In this document: positions 44,608-54,590 of the stretch, piece by piece
Layout of the letters: every line of letters begins with the position of its first letter
Numbering within the stretch: the first letter of the stretch is position 1
Origin: Pseudomonas putida
Lineage (GTDB): Bacteria > Pseudomonadota > Gammaproteobacteria > Pseudomonadales > Pseudomonadaceae
DNA: 64,000 nt
Assembly (NCBI RefSeq): GCF_026625125.1
Contig: NZ_CP113097.1
Coordinates: 4,822,001-4,886,000, forward strand
Direction of reading: 5' to 3'
Position numbers and translations under genes: made by a program
The notes under the pieces: model-generated
The model's database searches: none
Told to the model about the DNA's origin: nothing
What the model saw: only the letters and a program-made list of their open reading frames with translations

Positions 44608-45753
44608 TCAGTGGCGCACAGCGCTGTCTTGCAGCTCGGCGTCGGCAGACAGCTGACGTACGGCGATGTAGCGCTCGCTGCGGCGGGTACGGTCATTGAC
44701 CTGGCCGACCAGCTGGCCACAGGCGGCATCGATGTCATCGCCACGGGTGGTACGGGTGGTGACGTTGAAGCCACCATGGTGCAGCAGGTCCTGGAAGCGG
44801 CGGATAGCGTTGTTGCTAGGGCGCTCGTAACCGGAATGGGGGAACGGGTTGAACGGGATCAGGTTGATCTTGCACGGTACATCGCGCAGCAGTTCGATCA
44901 TCTGCGCGGCATGCTCTGGCTGGTCGTTGACGTCCTTGAGCAGGGTGTACTCGACCGTCAGCACGCGCTTGCCACCCAAGGTGGCCATGTAGCCCATGCA
45001 CGACTCCAGCAGCATCTTCAACGGGTACTTCTTGTTGATCGGCACCAGCTGGTTGCGCAGCGCATCGTTAGGCGCATGCAGCGACAGGGCCAGGGACACG
45101 TCGATGTGCTTGGCCAGTTCGTCGATCATCGGTACCACGCCGGAGGTGGACAAGGTGACGCGACGCTTGGAAATGCCATAGCCCAGATCATCCATCATGA
45201 TCTTCATGGCAGCGATGACATTGTCGAAATTCAGCAGAGGCTCGCCCATGCCCATCATGACCACGTTGGTAATCGCGCGGTCGATCTTGGCCGGGACGGT
45301 CCCGAAGGATTTGTTGGCAAGCCACACCTGGCCGATCACTTCGGCGGCGGTGAGGTTGCTGTTGAAGCCTTGCTTGCCGGTGGAGCAGAAACTGCAGTCC
45401 AGGGCACAGCCGGCTTGCGACGACACGCAGAGGGTGCCGCGATCGTCGGTTGGGATGTAGACGGTCTCGACGCAGCTGCCGGAGGCAACGCGGATCACCC
45501 ATTTACGGGTGCCGTCTGCGGAAATGTCTTCACTGACCACTTCCGGAGGACGAATTTCGGCAACGGCCTCGAGCTTTTCGCGCAAGGCCTTGCCGACGTT
45601 CGTCATGGCGGCGAAATCATCGACGCCAAAATGGTGAATCCATTTCATCACCTGGCCGGCACGGAAGCGTTTCTCCCCGATAGAGTCGAAGAATTGTTCC
45701 ATTTCCGGCTGGGTCAGGCCCAACAGGTTGATTTTGCCAGTAGATGTCGTCAT
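44608..45753 (-). CDS. rlmN: RlmN, 23S rRNA A2503/tRNA A37 C2-methyltransferase (radical SAM)
   Basis: This 381-residue radical-SAM enzyme has the cluster motif [15 protein letters not shown] and an SAM/substrate region [16 protein letters not shown]. The late Cys ([11 protein letters not shown] and C-terminal ACGQLVGQ) serves the methyl-transfer mechanism. It methylates A2503 of 23S rRNA and A37 of certain tRNAs. It needs a 4Fe-4S cluster, and so does the IspG encoded nearby. It is separated from ndk by 28 bases. Confidence 0.96.
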   Translation of the reverse strand: MTTSTGKINLLGLTQPEMEQFFDSIGEKRFRAGQVMKWIHHFGVDDFAAMTNVGKALREKLEAVAEIRPPEVVSEDISADGTRKWVIRVASGSCVETVYIPTDDRGTLCVSSQAGCALDCSFCSTGKQGFNSNLTAAEVIGQVWLANKSFGTVPAKIDRAITNVVMMGMGEPLLNFDNVIAAMKIMMDDLGYGISKRRVTLSTSGVVPMIDELAKHIDVSLALSLHAPNDALRNQLVPINKKYPLKMLLESCMGYMATLGGKRVLTVEYTLLKDVNDQPEHAAQMIELLRDVPCKINLIPFNPFPHSGYERPSNNAIRRFQDLLHHGGFNVTTRTTRGDDIDAACGQLVGQVNDRTRRSERYIAVRQLSADAELQDSAVRH

Positions 45754-45781
45754 GGATTCACCCTCACCCGTAAGCTTTCGC

Positions 45782-46207
45782 TTAGCGAGTGGTTACCTCG
45801 GTAGCAGCGAAGAAGTAAGCGATTTCGCGAGCAGCAGCAGCTTCGGAGTCCGAACCGTGAACGGCGTTGGCGTCGATCGACTCGGCGAAGTCAGCACGGA
45901 TGGTGCCGGCAGCCGCTTCTTTAGGGTTGGTAGCGCCCATCAGCTCACGGTTCAGAGCGATGGCGTTTTCGCCTTCCAGAACCTGAACGACAACCGGGCC
46001 GGAAGTCATGAAGGCAACCAGGTCACCGAAGAAGCCGCGCTCGCGGTGCTCAGCGTAGAAACCTTCGGCTTCGGCTTTGGACAGTTGCTTGATTTTCGAA
46101 GCAACGATTTTCAGGCCGGCTTCTTCAAAGCGAGTGGTGATCTTGCCGATGACGTTTTTGGCAACTGCGTCAGGCTTGATGATCGAGAAAGTACGTTGAA
46201 CAGCCAT
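45782..46207 (-). CDS. ndk: Nucleoside diphosphate kinase
   Basis: This 141-residue enzyme starts [21 protein letters not shown] and ends near the active-site His in [20 protein letters not shown]. The fold and length match the bacterial Ndk tetramer. It transfers gamma-phosphate between nucleoside di- and triphosphates. It is separated from iscX by a roughly 90-bp spacer containing a hairpin and a consensus -10 element, so it can be transcribed on its own. Confidence 0.97.
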   Translation of the reverse strand: MAVQRTFSIIKPDAVAKNVIGKITTRFEEAGLKIVASKIKQLSKAEAEGFYAEHRERGFFGDLVAFMTSGPVVVQVLEGENAIALNRELMGATNPKEAAAGTIRADFAESIDANAVHGSDSEAAAAREIAYFFAATEVTTR

Positions 46208-46235
46208 GGAAAACTCCAGAATATGAGTGTTGCGA

Positions 46236-46265
46236 AAAATTAAACCCGCGAATTATACGCGGGTT
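46236..46265 (-). terminator. Terminator-like hairpin between iscX and ndk with -10 box in loop
   Basis: On the minus strand AACCCGCG and CGCGGGTT form an 8-bp perfect stem with loop TATAATT, followed by TAATTTTT. This is a good intrinsic terminator after the isc transcript. The loop contains the hexamer TATAAT (46252-46257), which could also serve as the -10 of an ndk promoter. Confidence 0.7.
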
Positions 46266-46296
46266 CCAGGGGATTGCCTAACCTGCAGCGTCACGC

Positions 46297-46497
46297 TTAG
46301 TCGGCTTCGTCTATCCAGGCCGCCTGGATGGCCTCGAGCACTTTCTCACCGCCGCGTGACGGATCGTCGCTGAACTCCGGCAAGGCCAGCACCCAGCGAT
46401 GCAGATCGACGAAATTCACATAACGAGGATCGACGTCCGGCTTGCTTTCTGCAAGCTGGATAGCGATCTCAAGTACATCAACCCATTTCAGACTCAT
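46297..46497 (-). CDS. iscX: IscX, ISC-system accessory protein
   Basis: This 66-residue acidic protein reads MSLKWVDVLEIAIQLAES, then DVDPRYVNFVDLHRWVLALP and an acidic ending. Its length and motifs match IscX, which binds IscS and iron and tunes cluster assembly. It follows fdx by 10 bases at the end of the isc operon. Confidence 0.95.
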   Translation of the reverse strand: MSLKWVDVLEIAIQLAESKPDVDPRYVNFVDLHRWVLALPEFSDDPSRGGEKVLEAIQAAWIDEAD

Positions 46498-46507
46498 TGA
46501 AAAATCC

Positions 46508-46849
46508 TCAGTGGGGCGCTTCGGCAGCGTGGTTGAGCGAATATTTCGGGATCTCGATGGTCAGGTCCTGATCACCGACGACCACCTGGCAGCCGAGACG
46601 CGATTGCGCCTCCAGGCCCCAGGCCTTGTCCAGCATGTCCTCTTCGAGTTCGTCGGCTTCTTCAAGCGAATCGAAACCCTTGCGCACGATGCAGTGGCAG
46701 GTGGTGCAGGCCTTCACGCCACCGCAAGCGCTTTCCATCTCGATGTGATGGTCGTGGGCCAGCTCCAGGATATTGGTCCCGGGCTCGACCTCCACGCTCA
46801 GCCCCTCTGGGCAGAACTTCTCATGCGGCAGGAATGTCACCAGCGGCAT
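46508..46849 (-). CDS. fdx: ISC-type 2Fe-2S ferredoxin
   Basis: This 113-residue ferredoxin has the four ligand cysteines at about 42, 48, 51 and 87 (ACGGVKACTTCHCIV, LGCQVVVG). It donates electrons to the IscS/IscU assembly. It lies between hscA and iscX and starts 3 bases after the hscA stop. Confidence 0.96.
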   Translation of the reverse strand: MPLVTFLPHEKFCPEGLSVEVEPGTNILELAHDHHIEMESACGGVKACTTCHCIVRKGFDSLEEADELEEDMLDKAWGLEAQSRLGCQVVVGDQDLTIEIPKYSLNHAAEAPH

Positions 46850-46852
46850 CGG

Positions 46853-48715
46853 TTACTCCTCGATCTCATTCAGGTTGCGCCCGGCCAGTGCGGCTTTGAC
46901 CGTCGAATCAAGGCGACGGGCGGCAAATGCATCGGTCACCTGCGACAGACGCTTGGTCTGTTGCTCGATGGCAGGGCCATCGGTGCCGTTCAGCAAATCA
47001 CGTAGTTCTTGCATCTGGAATTCGATGGCTTCGCGCTCTTCACTGCTGAGCAGTCGCTCGCCATCAGCGTCCAGGGCGCCCTGCACAGCTTCAAGCAGGC
47101 GCTCGCCGTCAACCTGGTGTTCACGAAGCTGACGCGCCTGCTTGTCGGAGCCGGCATGCTCGAAGGAGTCCTTGAGCATGCGCGCGATCTCGCCGTCGGT
47201 CAGGCCGTAGGATGGTTTGACCTGGATGCTTGCCTCTACGCCAGAGCCCAGCTCACGCGCCGCGACGCTGAGCAAACCATCGGCATCGACCTGGAAGGTC
47301 ACGCGGATTTTCGCGGCGCCGGCAACCATGGCCGGAATACCACGCAGCTCGAAGCGCGCCAGCGAACGGCAGTCGCTGATCAGCTCGCGCTCACCCTGCA
47401 GAACGTGAATCATCATGGCCGACTGGCCATCTTTGTACGTCGTGAATTCCTGCGCGCGGGCCACTGGGATGGTGGTATTGCGCGGGATCACCTTTTCCAT
47501 CAGCCCGCCCATGGTCTCAAGACCAAGGGACAGCGGAATGACGTCGAGCAGCAGCAGCTCACCGCCTTCGCGGCGGTTGCCGGCCAGGGTGTCAGCCTGA
47601 ATGGCGGCGCCGATGGCGACCACCTGGTCGGGGTCGATCGAGGTCAGCGGGGTACGGCCGAACAGCGTGCCGACCGCTTCACGGACACGCGGTACGCGGG
47701 TCGAACCACCGACCATGACCACCGCACCCACCTCCTCCAGTTCGACGCCACTGTCGCGCACGGCGCGGCGGCAGGCCTTGAGGCTACGGGCAATCAACGG
47801 TTCGATCATGGCTTCGAAAGCGGCGCGGCTGAGCTCGCCCTGCCAGGCGCCATGGCTGACGCTGACCAGGTCGGCGTCGGTCAGGGCTTCCTTGGCGGCG
47901 CAGGCAGCCTGAAGCAGCTGGCGCTGGGTAGCCGGGTCGAGGTCGGCGGACAGCCCGGCCTGCTCGATGATCCAGCTGGCAATGGCGTGATCGAAGTCGT
48001 CCCCGCCAAGGGCCGTGTCACCACCGGTGGCAAGCACTTCGAACACACCTGCGGTCAGGCGCAGGATGGAAATATCGAACGTACCGCCGCCCAAGTCATA
48101 GATGGCCACCAGGCCTTCGGCATTCTGGTCAAGGCCATAGGCAACGGCAGCGGCGGTTGGCTCATTGAGCAGGCGCAGCACGTTGAGGCCAGCCAGTTTG
48201 GCGGCATCCTTGGTCGCCTGGCGTTGGGCGTCGTCGAAATAAGCCGGCACGGTGATCACCGCGCCCACCAACTCGCCGCCCAAGGTCGCTTCGGCGCGCT
48301 CGCGCAGCACCTTGAGGATATCGGCGGACACTTCCACCGGGCTCTTGGGCCCCTGGACAGTCTCGATGAACGGCATGTGCGACTCGCCGCCAATGAAGCG
48401 ATACGGCAGCTGCTCACCCAGTTGCTTGACGTCGGCCAGGCCACGCCCCATCAGGCGCTTGACCGAAAGCACGGTGTTCAGTGGGTCGCTGGCGGCAGCT
48501 TCTCGCGCTGCCAGGCCGACCTCATTGTGGCCAGCCAGATAGCGCACTGCGGAGGGCAGAATGACGTTGCCCTGCGCATCGGGCAGGGGTTCGCTGCGAC
48601 CGCTGCGCACGGCAGCGACCAGAGAATTGGTAGTACCCAGGTCAATGCCCACCGCCAGACGACGCTGGTGCGGCTGGGGGGTTTGACCGGGTTCGGCGAT
48701 CTGCAGTAGGGCCAT
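46853..48715 (-). CDS. hscA: HscA, Hsp70-type chaperone of Fe-S assembly
   Basis: This 620-residue Hsp70 homologue has phosphate-binding motifs [13 protein letters not shown] and [13 protein letters not shown]. The substrate domain carries GIPPMV-like and [13 protein letters not shown] sequences. HscA, with HscB, releases clusters from IscU. It starts 42 bases after the hscB stop, and fdx follows within 3 bases. Confidence 0.97.
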   Translation of the reverse strand: MALLQIAEPGQTPQPHQRRLAVGIDLGTTNSLVAAVRSGRSEPLPDAQGNVILPSAVRYLAGHNEVGLAAREAAASDPLNTVLSVKRLMGRGLADVKQLGEQLPYRFIGGESHMPFIETVQGPKSPVEVSADILKVLRERAEATLGGELVGAVITVPAYFDDAQRQATKDAAKLAGLNVLRLLNEPTAAAVAYGLDQNAEGLVAIYDLGGGTFDISILRLTAGVFEVLATGGDTALGGDDFDHAIASWIIEQAGLSADLDPATQRQLLQAACAAKEALTDADLVSVSHGAWQGELSRAAFEAMIEPLIARSLKACRRAVRDSGVELEEVGAVVMVGGSTRVPRVREAVGTLFGRTPLTSIDPDQVVAIGAAIQADTLAGNRREGGELLLLDVIPLSLGLETMGGLMEKVIPRNTTIPVARAQEFTTYKDGQSAMMIHVLQGERELISDCRSLARFELRGIPAMVAGAAKIRVTFQVDADGLLSVAARELGSGVEASIQVKPSYGLTDGEIARMLKDSFEHAGSDKQARQLREHQVDGERLLEAVQGALDADGERLLSSEEREAIEFQMQELRDLLNGTDGPAIEQQTKRLSQVTDAFAARRLDSTVKAALAGRNLNEIEE

Positions 48716-48757
48716 GCTTATCTGAATACCTTAGGCGTCATCACGGGCAACGCCGGG

Positions 48758-49279
48758 TTAATCGTCGAGGCGCTCTTCTAGTTGGCGCACTTCCTGGGCG
48801 AGCTTGTCGAGGAACTGCATGCGGCGCATCAGGCGCTCGGCCTTGTCGCGCTCGGCAGGCACATCCCAGCAGGCGGCGAAATCCTCGTTGAGCGTGTCCT
48901 GGGCAGCCTTCAGGCGCTTCTTGAACACGGCGACACCGTCGAGGTCGGCTTCGTCCTGCAGCTCTTCGAGTTCCTCGCGCCACTGCATCTGCTGCAGCAG
49001 GAAGTCAGGGTCGTGGACCGTGACTTCCTGAGGCACCTCGTGGCCACCGATGGCCAGCAAATAGCGGGCACGGCGCGGGGCACTGCGCAACGTCTGGTAG
49101 GCGTCGTTGAGGGCGGCGGATTTTTCCAGCGATACCCGCTGCTCCCGCTCGGAAGCGTCGGCGAAGCGGTCAGGATGAACCTCGCGGGCCAGCTCGCGAT
49201 AGCGAGTGGCCAGCTTGTCGAGGTCCAACCGGAAGCACGGCTGGAGGTCGAACAGAGCGAAATGACAAGGAGTACCCAC
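48758..49279 (-). CDS. hscB: HscB, J-domain co-chaperone
   Basis: This 173-residue protein has an N-terminal J domain with the HPD motif ([14 protein letters not shown]) and a C-terminal helical bundle that binds IscU. The GTG start at 49279 gives the usual length; the ATG at 49318 would add an unusual basic leader and overlap iscA. It is 8 bases downstream of iscA on the same strand and acts with HscA. Confidence 0.95.
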   Translation of the reverse strand: MGTPCHFALFDLQPCFRLDLDKLATRYRELAREVHPDRFADASEREQRVSLEKSAALNDAYQTLRSAPRRARYLLAIGGHEVPQEVTVHDPDFLLQQMQWREELEELQDEADLDGVAVFKKRLKAAQDTLNEDFAACWDVPAERDKAERLMRRMQFLDKLAQEVRQLEERLDD

Positions 49280-49287
49280 AGCCAGCC

Positions 49288-49611
49288 TCAGACGTTGAAG
49301 CTTTCGCCGCAGCCACACTCACCGCGTACGTTGGGGTTGTTGAACTTGAAGCCTTCGTTCAACCCTTCCTTGACGAAGTCCAGCTCAGTGCCGTCAAGGT
49401 AAACCAGGCTCTTGGGATCGATGATCACCTTGACGCCATGGTTTTCGAACACGGTGTCTTCGTCCGCCAGTTCATCGACGAACTCCAGCACGTAGGCCAG
49501 GCCCGAGCAACCGGTGGTGCGCACGCCCAGGCGGATGCCCTCGCCCTTGCCGCGCCCTTCGAGGGAACGCCGCACGTGGTTGGCGGCGGCTTCTGTCATG
49601 CTGATAGCCAT
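49288..49611 (-). CDS. iscA: IscA, A-type Fe-S carrier
   Basis: This 107-residue protein has the A-type carrier cysteines Cys35 (TTGCSGLAY) and Cys99/Cys101 ([11 protein letters not shown]). It accepts clusters from IscU and delivers them to apoproteins, mainly 4Fe-4S targets. It is 41 bases from the iscU stop and followed by hscB. Confidence 0.97.
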   Translation of the reverse strand: MAISMTEAAANHVRRSLEGRGKGEGIRLGVRTTGCSGLAYVLEFVDELADEDTVFENHGVKVIIDPKSLVYLDGTELDFVKEGLNEGFKFNNPNVRGECGCGESFNV

Positions 49612-49652
49612 CGGTACTTATTCCTCAACGTCGGTACTTCGCAACAGGCGAC

Positions 49653-50039
49653 TTAGATCAAGCCTTTCTTCTGCTTGTAATCGCGAACGGCTGCCTTGAT
49701 GGCATCTTCGGCGAGTACCGAGCAGTGGATCTTGACCGGCGGCAACGCCAGTTCTTCCGCCAGCTGGGTGTTCTTGATGGTTTCGGCTTCGTCCAGGGTC
49801 TTGCCCTTCATCCACTCGGTGGCGAGGGAGCTGGAAGCGATGGCCGAACCGCAGCCGTAAGTCTTGAACTTGGCATCTTCGATGATGCCTTGCTCGTTGA
49901 CCTTGATCTGCAGACGCATCACGTCACCGCACGCCGGGGCGCCGACCATGCCGGTACCGACATCCGGGTCCTCGGCATTCATCTTGCCGACGTTACGTGG
50001 GTTTTCGTAGTGGTCGATGACCTTTTCACTGTATGCCAT
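49653..50039 (-). CDS. iscU: IscU, Fe-S cluster scaffold
   Basis: This 128-residue scaffold has the cluster ligands Cys37 (GAPACGDVM), Asp39, Cys63 (YGCGSAIAS) and His104-Cys105 (VKIHCSVLAE). LPPVKIHCS holds the LPPVK motif recognised by HscA. It receives sulfur from IscS and is 46 bases downstream of it. Confidence 0.97.
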   Translation of the reverse strand: MAYSEKVIDHYENPRNVGKMNAEDPDVGTGMVGAPACGDVMRLQIKVNEQGIIEDAKFKTYGCGSAIASSSLATEWMKGKTLDEAETIKNTQLAEELALPPVKIHCSVLAEDAIKAAVRDYKQKKGLI

Positions 50040-50085
50040 GGTGCAATTCCTTCCTCATCAGGGAGCCGCTCTTGCTGGCGACTGC

Positions 50086-51300
50086 TTAGTGGGCGGCCCA
50101 CTCGATCTTGGAGATGTCAACGCCGTCTTTGTACATGTCCCACAGCGGCGACAGCTCACGCAGTTTGTTTACAGCCTCGCAGACTTTCTGCGCGGCGTAG
50201 TCGACTTCTTCCTCGGTGGTGAAGCGGCCGAAGGAGAAGCGGATCGAGCTGTGCGCCAGCTCGTCGTTGCGGCCCAGAGCGCGCAGTACATACGACGGCT
50301 CGAGCGAAGCGGAGGTGCAAGCCGAACCGGACGATACCGCGATGTCCTTGAGCGACATCAGCAGCGACTCGCCTTCGACATAGTTGAAGCTCAGGTTCAG
50401 GTTGTGCGGTACGCGGGCAGTCTGGCTGCCGTTGACATACAGCTCTTCGAGGTCCGAGACCTGCTTGAAGAAGCGGTCGCTCAGGGCCTTGATGCGCTGG
50501 TTTTCCGCGGCCATTTCCTGCTTGGCGATGGCGAATGCTTCGCCCATGCCGACGATCTGGTGGGTCGGCAGGGTGCCCGAACGCATGCCGCGCTCATGGC
50601 CACCGCCGTGAATGATCGCTTCCAGACGCACGCGAGGCTTGCGGCTGACATACAGCGCGCCAATGCCCTTCGGGCCGTAGACCTTGTGCGCGGAGAACGA
50701 CATCAGGTCGACTTTCAGCTTCTGCAGGTCGATTTCGACCTTGCCGGCCGACTGGGCGGCGTCAACGTGGAACAGCACGCCGCGCGAGCGGGTCAGTTCA
50801 CCGATGGCGGCGATGTCGTTGATCGAGCCGACTTCGTTGTTGACGTGCATCAGCGAGACCAGAATGGTGTCGTCGCGCAGCACCGCTTCGACCTGGGCCG
50901 GGGTGACGATGCCGTCTTCACCGGGCTCCAGATAGGTGACTTCGAAACCTTCACGCTCGAGCTGGCGAGCGGTGTCCAGGACCGCCTTGTGCTCGATCTT
51001 GGAGGTGATGAGGTGCTTGCCCTTGGTCTGATAGAAGTGCGCCACGCCTTTGAGGGCGAGGTTGTCGGACTCGGTTGCACCGCTGGTCCAGACGATCTCG
51101 CGGGGGTCGGCGTTGATCAGCTCGGCAACCTGGCGACGGCCGTTTTCGACCGCTTCCTCGGCTTTCCAGCCGAACACGTGGGAGCGCGAAGCCGGGTTAC
51201 CGAAGTTACCGTCGACCAGCAGGCAGTCGGCCATCTTCTGGGCGACACGGGGATCGACCGGTGTGGTCGCGGAGTAATCGAGGTAGATCGGCAACTTCAT
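50086..51300 (-). CDS. iscS: IscS, cysteine desulfurase
   Basis: This 404-residue PLP enzyme begins [21 protein letters not shown], has its PLP Lys in [11 protein letters not shown] and its active-site Cys (about 328) in [14 protein letters not shown]. It supplies persulfide sulfur for Fe-S clusters and tRNA thiolation. It lies 46 bases after iscR in the same operon. Confidence 0.98.
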   Translation of the reverse strand: MKLPIYLDYSATTPVDPRVAQKMADCLLVDGNFGNPASRSHVFGWKAEEAVENGRRQVAELINADPREIVWTSGATESDNLALKGVAHFYQTKGKHLITSKIEHKAVLDTARQLEREGFEVTYLEPGEDGIVTPAQVEAVLRDDTILVSLMHVNNEVGSINDIAAIGELTRSRGVLFHVDAAQSAGKVEIDLQKLKVDLMSFSAHKVYGPKGIGALYVSRKPRVRLEAIIHGGGHERGMRSGTLPTHQIVGMGEAFAIAKQEMAAENQRIKALSDRFFKQVSDLEELYVNGSQTARVPHNLNLSFNYVEGESLLMSLKDIAVSSGSACTSASLEPSYVLRALGRNDELAHSSIRFSFGRFTTEEEVDYAAQKVCEAVNKLRELSPLWDMYKDGVDISKIEWAAH

Positions 51301-51346
51301 TGAGTATCTCCTATCAGGCGGTGGCGTCGCTCGTCACTGTAAAAGG

Positions 51347-51838
51347 TCAGTCGACGGCGGACGTCTCAATCTTGTCCAGCTGGGCAGAACGGCCTGCGAC
51401 ACGACGCAGGTCCTGGCGCTGGGCGACTTCCTGCACCTCACGGCGCATGACGAGGTCAGCCAGGCTGATGCCGCTGAGGAATTCGTGGATCTGCTGGCTG
51501 AGGTCGCACCACAAGTGGTGGGTCAGGCAGGTGTCACCGGCATGACAATCCCCAAGGCCCTGGCAGCGGGTGGCATCGACCGATTCGTTGACCGCGTCGA
51601 TAACCTGGGCCACCTGGATGGTTTCCATGCCACGAGACAGCTGGTAACCACCGCCCGGGCCGCGCACGCTGGATACCAGGCTGCTGCGGCGCAGCTTGGC
51701 GAACAGCTGTTCCAGATAAGAGAGGGAAATGCCCTGGCGCTCGGAAATGTCGGCCAAAGACACAGGCCCATGCTGCGCGTGCAACGCCAGGTCAAGCATG
51801 GCTGTCACGGCGTATCGGCCTTTGGTAGTCAGTCGCAT
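51347..51838 (-). CDS. iscR: IscR, Fe-S-sensing transcriptional regulator
   Basis: This 163-residue Rrf2-family regulator has an N-terminal winged helix ([20 protein letters not shown]). The cluster site comprises Cys92, Cys98, Cys104 and His107 ([18 protein letters not shown]). With a 2Fe-2S cluster it represses the isc operon; without it, it activates alternative targets. It is the first gene of the operon, preceded by a type-1 IscR site overlapping its own promoter. Confidence 0.97.
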   Translation of the reverse strand: MRLTTKGRYAVTAMLDLALHAQHGPVSLADISERQGISLSYLEQLFAKLRRSSLVSSVRGPGGGYQLSRGMETIQVAQVIDAVNESVDATRCQGLGDCHAGDTCLTHHLWCDLSQQIHEFLSGISLADLVMRREVQEVAQRQDLRRVAGRSAQLDKIETSAVD

Positions 51839-51876
51839 GGCTAAATGGATACCACGAGAGTTACAGGATGTGAGCG

Positions 51877-51905
51877 AGTATGCGATTCCCGAGCATTTAA
51901 GTCAA
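51877..51905 (-). promoter_or_regulatory. isc operon promoter
   Basis: On the minus strand the -35 element TTGACT (51900-51905) and the -10 element CATACT (51877-51882) are separated by exactly 17 bp. They lie about 40-65 bp upstream of the iscR ATG. The IscR site covers the -35 region. Confidence 0.8.
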
Positions 51906-51909
51906 CTAT
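51885..51909 (-). promoter_or_regulatory. Type-1 IscR binding site
   Basis: The 25-base minus-strand sequence starts ATAGTTGACTTAAATGC and ends TCGGGAAT. It agrees with the type-1 IscR consensus at 21 of 25 positions by my count. It overlaps the promoter -35, so binding of cluster-loaded IscR would repress the operon (autoregulation). Confidence 0.75.
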
Positions 51910-51965
51910 TAGACCTACTGCTTTAGTCGGGTTTGCATCTGGGAGGCGGGCGCGATTGTAGCAGC

Positions 51966-51990
51966 AAAGGGGCGTGAGCACACGCCCCCT
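51966..51990 (-). terminator. Intrinsic terminator of cysE
   Basis: GGGGCGTG and CACGCCCC form an 8-bp stem with a 4-base loop, followed on the minus strand by TTTGCTG. It lies about 30 bases after the cysE stop and separates it from the iscR promoter. Confidence 0.7.
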
Positions 51991-52018
51991 ATGCCAACCT
52001 GCCGTCACTGTGGCGCGA

Positions 52019-52804
52019 TCAATGCGACCGAGCGTCGCGTGGGGCCGCTGCCGCGGTCTCGCTGAAGTCGTCTTCAGGAAGGGCCGGCAGCTCCTTGGCG
52101 CAGTAGTCACTGCCCATCTTGGTCAGTGCGCCGCACATGCCTTCCAGGCGCTCGTCGACAGCCTGCAGGTGGTCGAGCATCTGGCCGATGGCGCGCGCCA
52201 CCGGGTCAGGCATGTCGCCACTGACACCGTAGGCATCGAAGCCGATCTTTTCCGCCATGGCCTTGCGCTTGGCCTCGACTTCGCTGTCTTCGCGCTTGAC
52301 GATGATGCGCCCCGGGATACCGACCGCCGTGGCACCTGCCGGCACCGCCTTGGTCACCACCGCGTTGGAGCCGATCTTGGCCCCGGCACCGACGGTGAAC
52401 GGGCCGAGCACCTTGGCCCCAGCACCCACCACCACGCCGTTTTCCAAGGTCGGATGGCGCTTGCCTTTGTTCCAGCTGGTGCCACCCAGGGTCACGCCCT
52501 GGTAAAGCGTCACGTCGTCACCGATCTCGGCGGTTTCGCCGATCACGATACCCATGCCGTGATCGATGAAGAAGCGCCGGCCGATGGTGGCGCCGGGATG
52601 GATCTCGATACCGGTCATCCAGCGGCCGAAATTCGACACCAGGCGAGCCAGCCACTTGAAATCGCGCCTCCACAAGGCATTGCCCAGGCGATGCAGCCAG
52701 ATGGCATGCATACCCGGGTAGCAGGTCAGCACCTCGAAGGCGTTGCGCGCCGCCGGGTCCCGATGGAAAACGCTTTGAATATCTTCACGCAGACGTTCGA
52801 ACAT
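52019..52804 (-). CDS. cysE: Serine O-acetyltransferase CysE
   Basis: This 261-residue enzyme has a helical N-terminus ([22 protein letters not shown]) and the left-handed beta-helix of hexapeptide repeats. [44 protein letters not shown] shows the catalytic His residues. It makes O-acetylserine for cysteine synthesis, supplying the substrate of IscS encoded just downstream. It is 3 bases after trmJ on the same strand. Confidence 0.95.
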   Translation of the reverse strand: MFERLREDIQSVFHRDPAARNAFEVLTCYPGMHAIWLHRLGNALWRRDFKWLARLVSNFGRWMTGIEIHPGATIGRRFFIDHGMGIVIGETAEIGDDVTLYQGVTLGGTSWNKGKRHPTLENGVVVGAGAKVLGPFTVGAGAKIGSNAVVTKAVPAGATAVGIPGRIIVKREDSEVEAKRKAMAEKIGFDAYGVSGDMPDPVARAIGQMLDHLQAVDERLEGMCGALTKMGSDYCAKELPALPEDDFSETAAAAPRDARSH

Positions 52805-52807
52805 CTG

Positions 52808-53563
52808 TCAGTCCTTTCTTTTATGCGGCTCGCCCCGCGCGACCTTCTGGGTCTCGGTGAGGATACCGCGCAAAATGCTCATCTCCGGACGCTCCACCGA
52901 GCTGCGCCCATATAGCCGGCGCAGGCGCGCCATCAGGTGCTTGGGCTTCGCGGGGTCAAGGAAGCCGATGTCCACCAGGGTTTTCTCCAGGTGTTCATAG
53001 AACAGCTCCATTTCGTCCATGGTCGCCAGCTCGCTGGCGTCGACCTTTTCGACTTTCTGCGCCGTGCCTTCAACCGCCAGCCAGGCCATGCGCACCTCAT
53101 AAGAGAGCACCTGGACCGCTGCGGCCAGATTCAGCGAGCTGAAGTCGGGGTTCGAGGGAATGTGCACGTGGAAGTGACATCGCTGCAGTTCTTCGTTGGT
53201 CAGGCCGGCGTGCTCGCGCCCGAACACCAGGGCGATCTCCTCTCCCCCGACGGCATGCTCCACGGCCTTGGCCCCGCATTCACGGGGGTCGATCAACGGC
53301 CAGGGGATACTGCGCTCTCGGGCGCTGGTGCCCATGACCAGGCTGCAGCCGACCAGTGCCTGCTCGAGGCTGTCGACCACCTGGGCACCGGCCAGCACAT
53401 CGTCGGCACCGGAGGCCCGCGCACTGGCGTCCGCGGCGGGGAATTCTTTTGGCTGCACCAGCACCAGACGCGACAAGCCCATGTTTTTCATGGCTCGCGC
53501 AGCGCCGCCGATGTTGCCGGGGTGGCTGGTATTGACCAGAACAACACGAATATTTTGCAGCAA
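52808..53563 (-). CDS. trmJ: TrmJ, tRNA (Cm32/Um32) 2'-O-methyltransferase
   Basis: This 251-residue SPOUT methyltransferase begins with LQNIRVVLVNTSHPGNIGGAARAM. It has the knot region LVFGREHAGLTNEEL and FSSLNLAAAVQVLSYE, which binds SAM. It methylates the ribose at position 32 of tRNAs. A TTG at 53563 is taken as the start because it directly precedes the conserved LQNIRVVLVN; an upstream reading to 53659 runs through unrelated sequence. It is divergent from suhB and lies upstream of cysE. Confidence 0.9.
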   Translation of the reverse strand: MLQNIRVVLVNTSHPGNIGGAARAMKNMGLSRLVLVQPKEFPAADASARASGADDVLAGAQVVDSLEQALVGCSLVMGTSARERSIPWPLIDPRECGAKAVEHAVGGEEIALVFGREHAGLTNEELQRCHFHVHIPSNPDFSSLNLAAAVQVLSYEVRMAWLAVEGTAQKVEKVDASELATMDEMELFYEHLEKTLVDIGFLDPAKPKHLMARLRRLYGRSSVERPEMSILRGILTETQKVARGEPHKRKD

Positions 53564-53714
53564 GGTGTTGTGCTCACAGATGCGGGTTTTGGGGGATCCG
53601 ATCTTACAGAACCGACCAGCGTAACGCCATGAAAGCAAATGTGACACTTCTGCCGCCAAACTTTTCTGCTAGAATGTTCGGCTTTCTTCTTTAACATCTC
53701 CAGGTGACCCGCCC

Positions 53715-54533
53715 ATGCAGCCTATGCTGAATATCGCCCTGCGCGCCGCTCGCAGCGCCAGTGAACTGATTTTCCGCTCCATCGAACGCCTGGATAGCAT
53801 CAAGGTGGACGAGAAAGAGGCTAAGGACTACGTTTCCGAGGTTGATCGCGCCGCCGAGCAGAGCATCGTCAACGCCCTGCGCAAGGCTTATCCGAACCAC
53901 TCCATCCAAGGTGAGGAAACCGGCCTGCACGCGGGCTCCGGTGAAGAAGGCAAAGACTACCTTTGGGTCATCGACCCACTGGACGGCACCACCAACTTCC
54001 TGCGTGGCATCCCGCACTTCGCCGTCAGCATCGCCTGCAAATACCGTGGCCGCCTCGAGCACGCCGTGATCGTCGACCCGGTACGCCAGGAAGAATTCAC
54101 CGCCAGCCGTGGCCGTGGCGCCCAGCTCAATGGCCGCCGCCTGCGCGTCAGCTCGCGCACCAGCCTGGACGGCGCCCTGCTGGGCACCGGCTTCCCGTTC
54201 CGTGACAACCAGATGGCTGACATGGACAACTACCTGGGCATGTTCCGCGCCCTGACTGGCCAGACCGCCGGCATCCGCCGCGCCGGCTCCGCCAGCCTGG
54301 ACCTGGCCTACGTGGCGGCCGGCCGCTTCGACGCCTTCTGGGAGTCGGGCCTGTCCGAGTGGGACATGGCAGCAGGCGTGCTGCTGATCCAGGAAGCGGG
54401 CGGCCTGGTGAGCGACTTCAACGGTGGCCACGACTTCCTCGACAAAGGCCACATCGTTGCCGGCAACATCAAGTGCTTCAAGGCCGTGCTGACCGCTATC
54501 CAGCCGCACCTGCCAGAGCACATGAAGCGCTAA
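53715..54533 (+). CDS. suhB: SuhB, inositol-phosphatase-family protein
   Basis: This 272-residue protein carries the IMPase motifs GEETG, DPLDGTTNFLRGIPHFAVS and ESGLSEWDMAAGVLLIQEAGG, which bind metal ions and phosphate. SuhB hydrolyses inositol monophosphate in vitro and also assists rRNA transcription antitermination. It is divergent from trmJ. A TAGAAT -10-like hexamer lies at about 53672. A bidirectional terminator follows. Confidence 0.95.
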   Translation: MQPMLNIALRAARSASELIFRSIERLDSIKVDEKEAKDYVSEVDRAAEQSIVNALRKAYPNHSIQGEETGLHAGSGEEGKDYLWVIDPLDGTTNFLRGIPHFAVSIACKYRGRLEHAVIVDPVRQEEFTASRGRGAQLNGRRLRVSSRTSLDGALLGTGFPFRDNQMADMDNYLGMFRALTGQTAGIRRAGSASLDLAYVAAGRFDAFWESGLSEWDMAAGVLLIQEAGGLVSDFNGGHDFLDKGHIVAGNIKCFKAVLTAIQPHLPEHMKR

Positions 54534-54538
54534 GCGCA

Positions 54539-54590
54539 GATTGCAGGCACAAAAAAAGCACCTCGCGGTGCTTTTTTTGTGCCTGCAATC
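54539..54590. terminator. Bidirectional intrinsic terminator between suhB and the glycine-zipper gene
   Basis: This is a 52-base perfect palindrome with 24-bp arms and a TCGC loop. Each arm carries GATTGCAGGCAC, seven A residues and GCACC. The A/T tracts give a U-run for transcripts from either side. It starts 6 bases after the suhB stop and abuts the stop of the opposing gene. Confidence 0.9.

Noticed and set aside
46853-48709. Long open frames antisense to hscA, secD, der, hisS and other housekeeping genes
   Set aside because: They mirror GC-rich real genes, have poor protein composition and no start signals. The sense-strand products are complete known proteins.
53671-53676. TAGAAT as a full promoter for suhB
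   Set aside because: The -10-like hexamer is good, but no acceptable -35 at 16-18 bp upstream was found, so it is only mentioned in the suhB entry.
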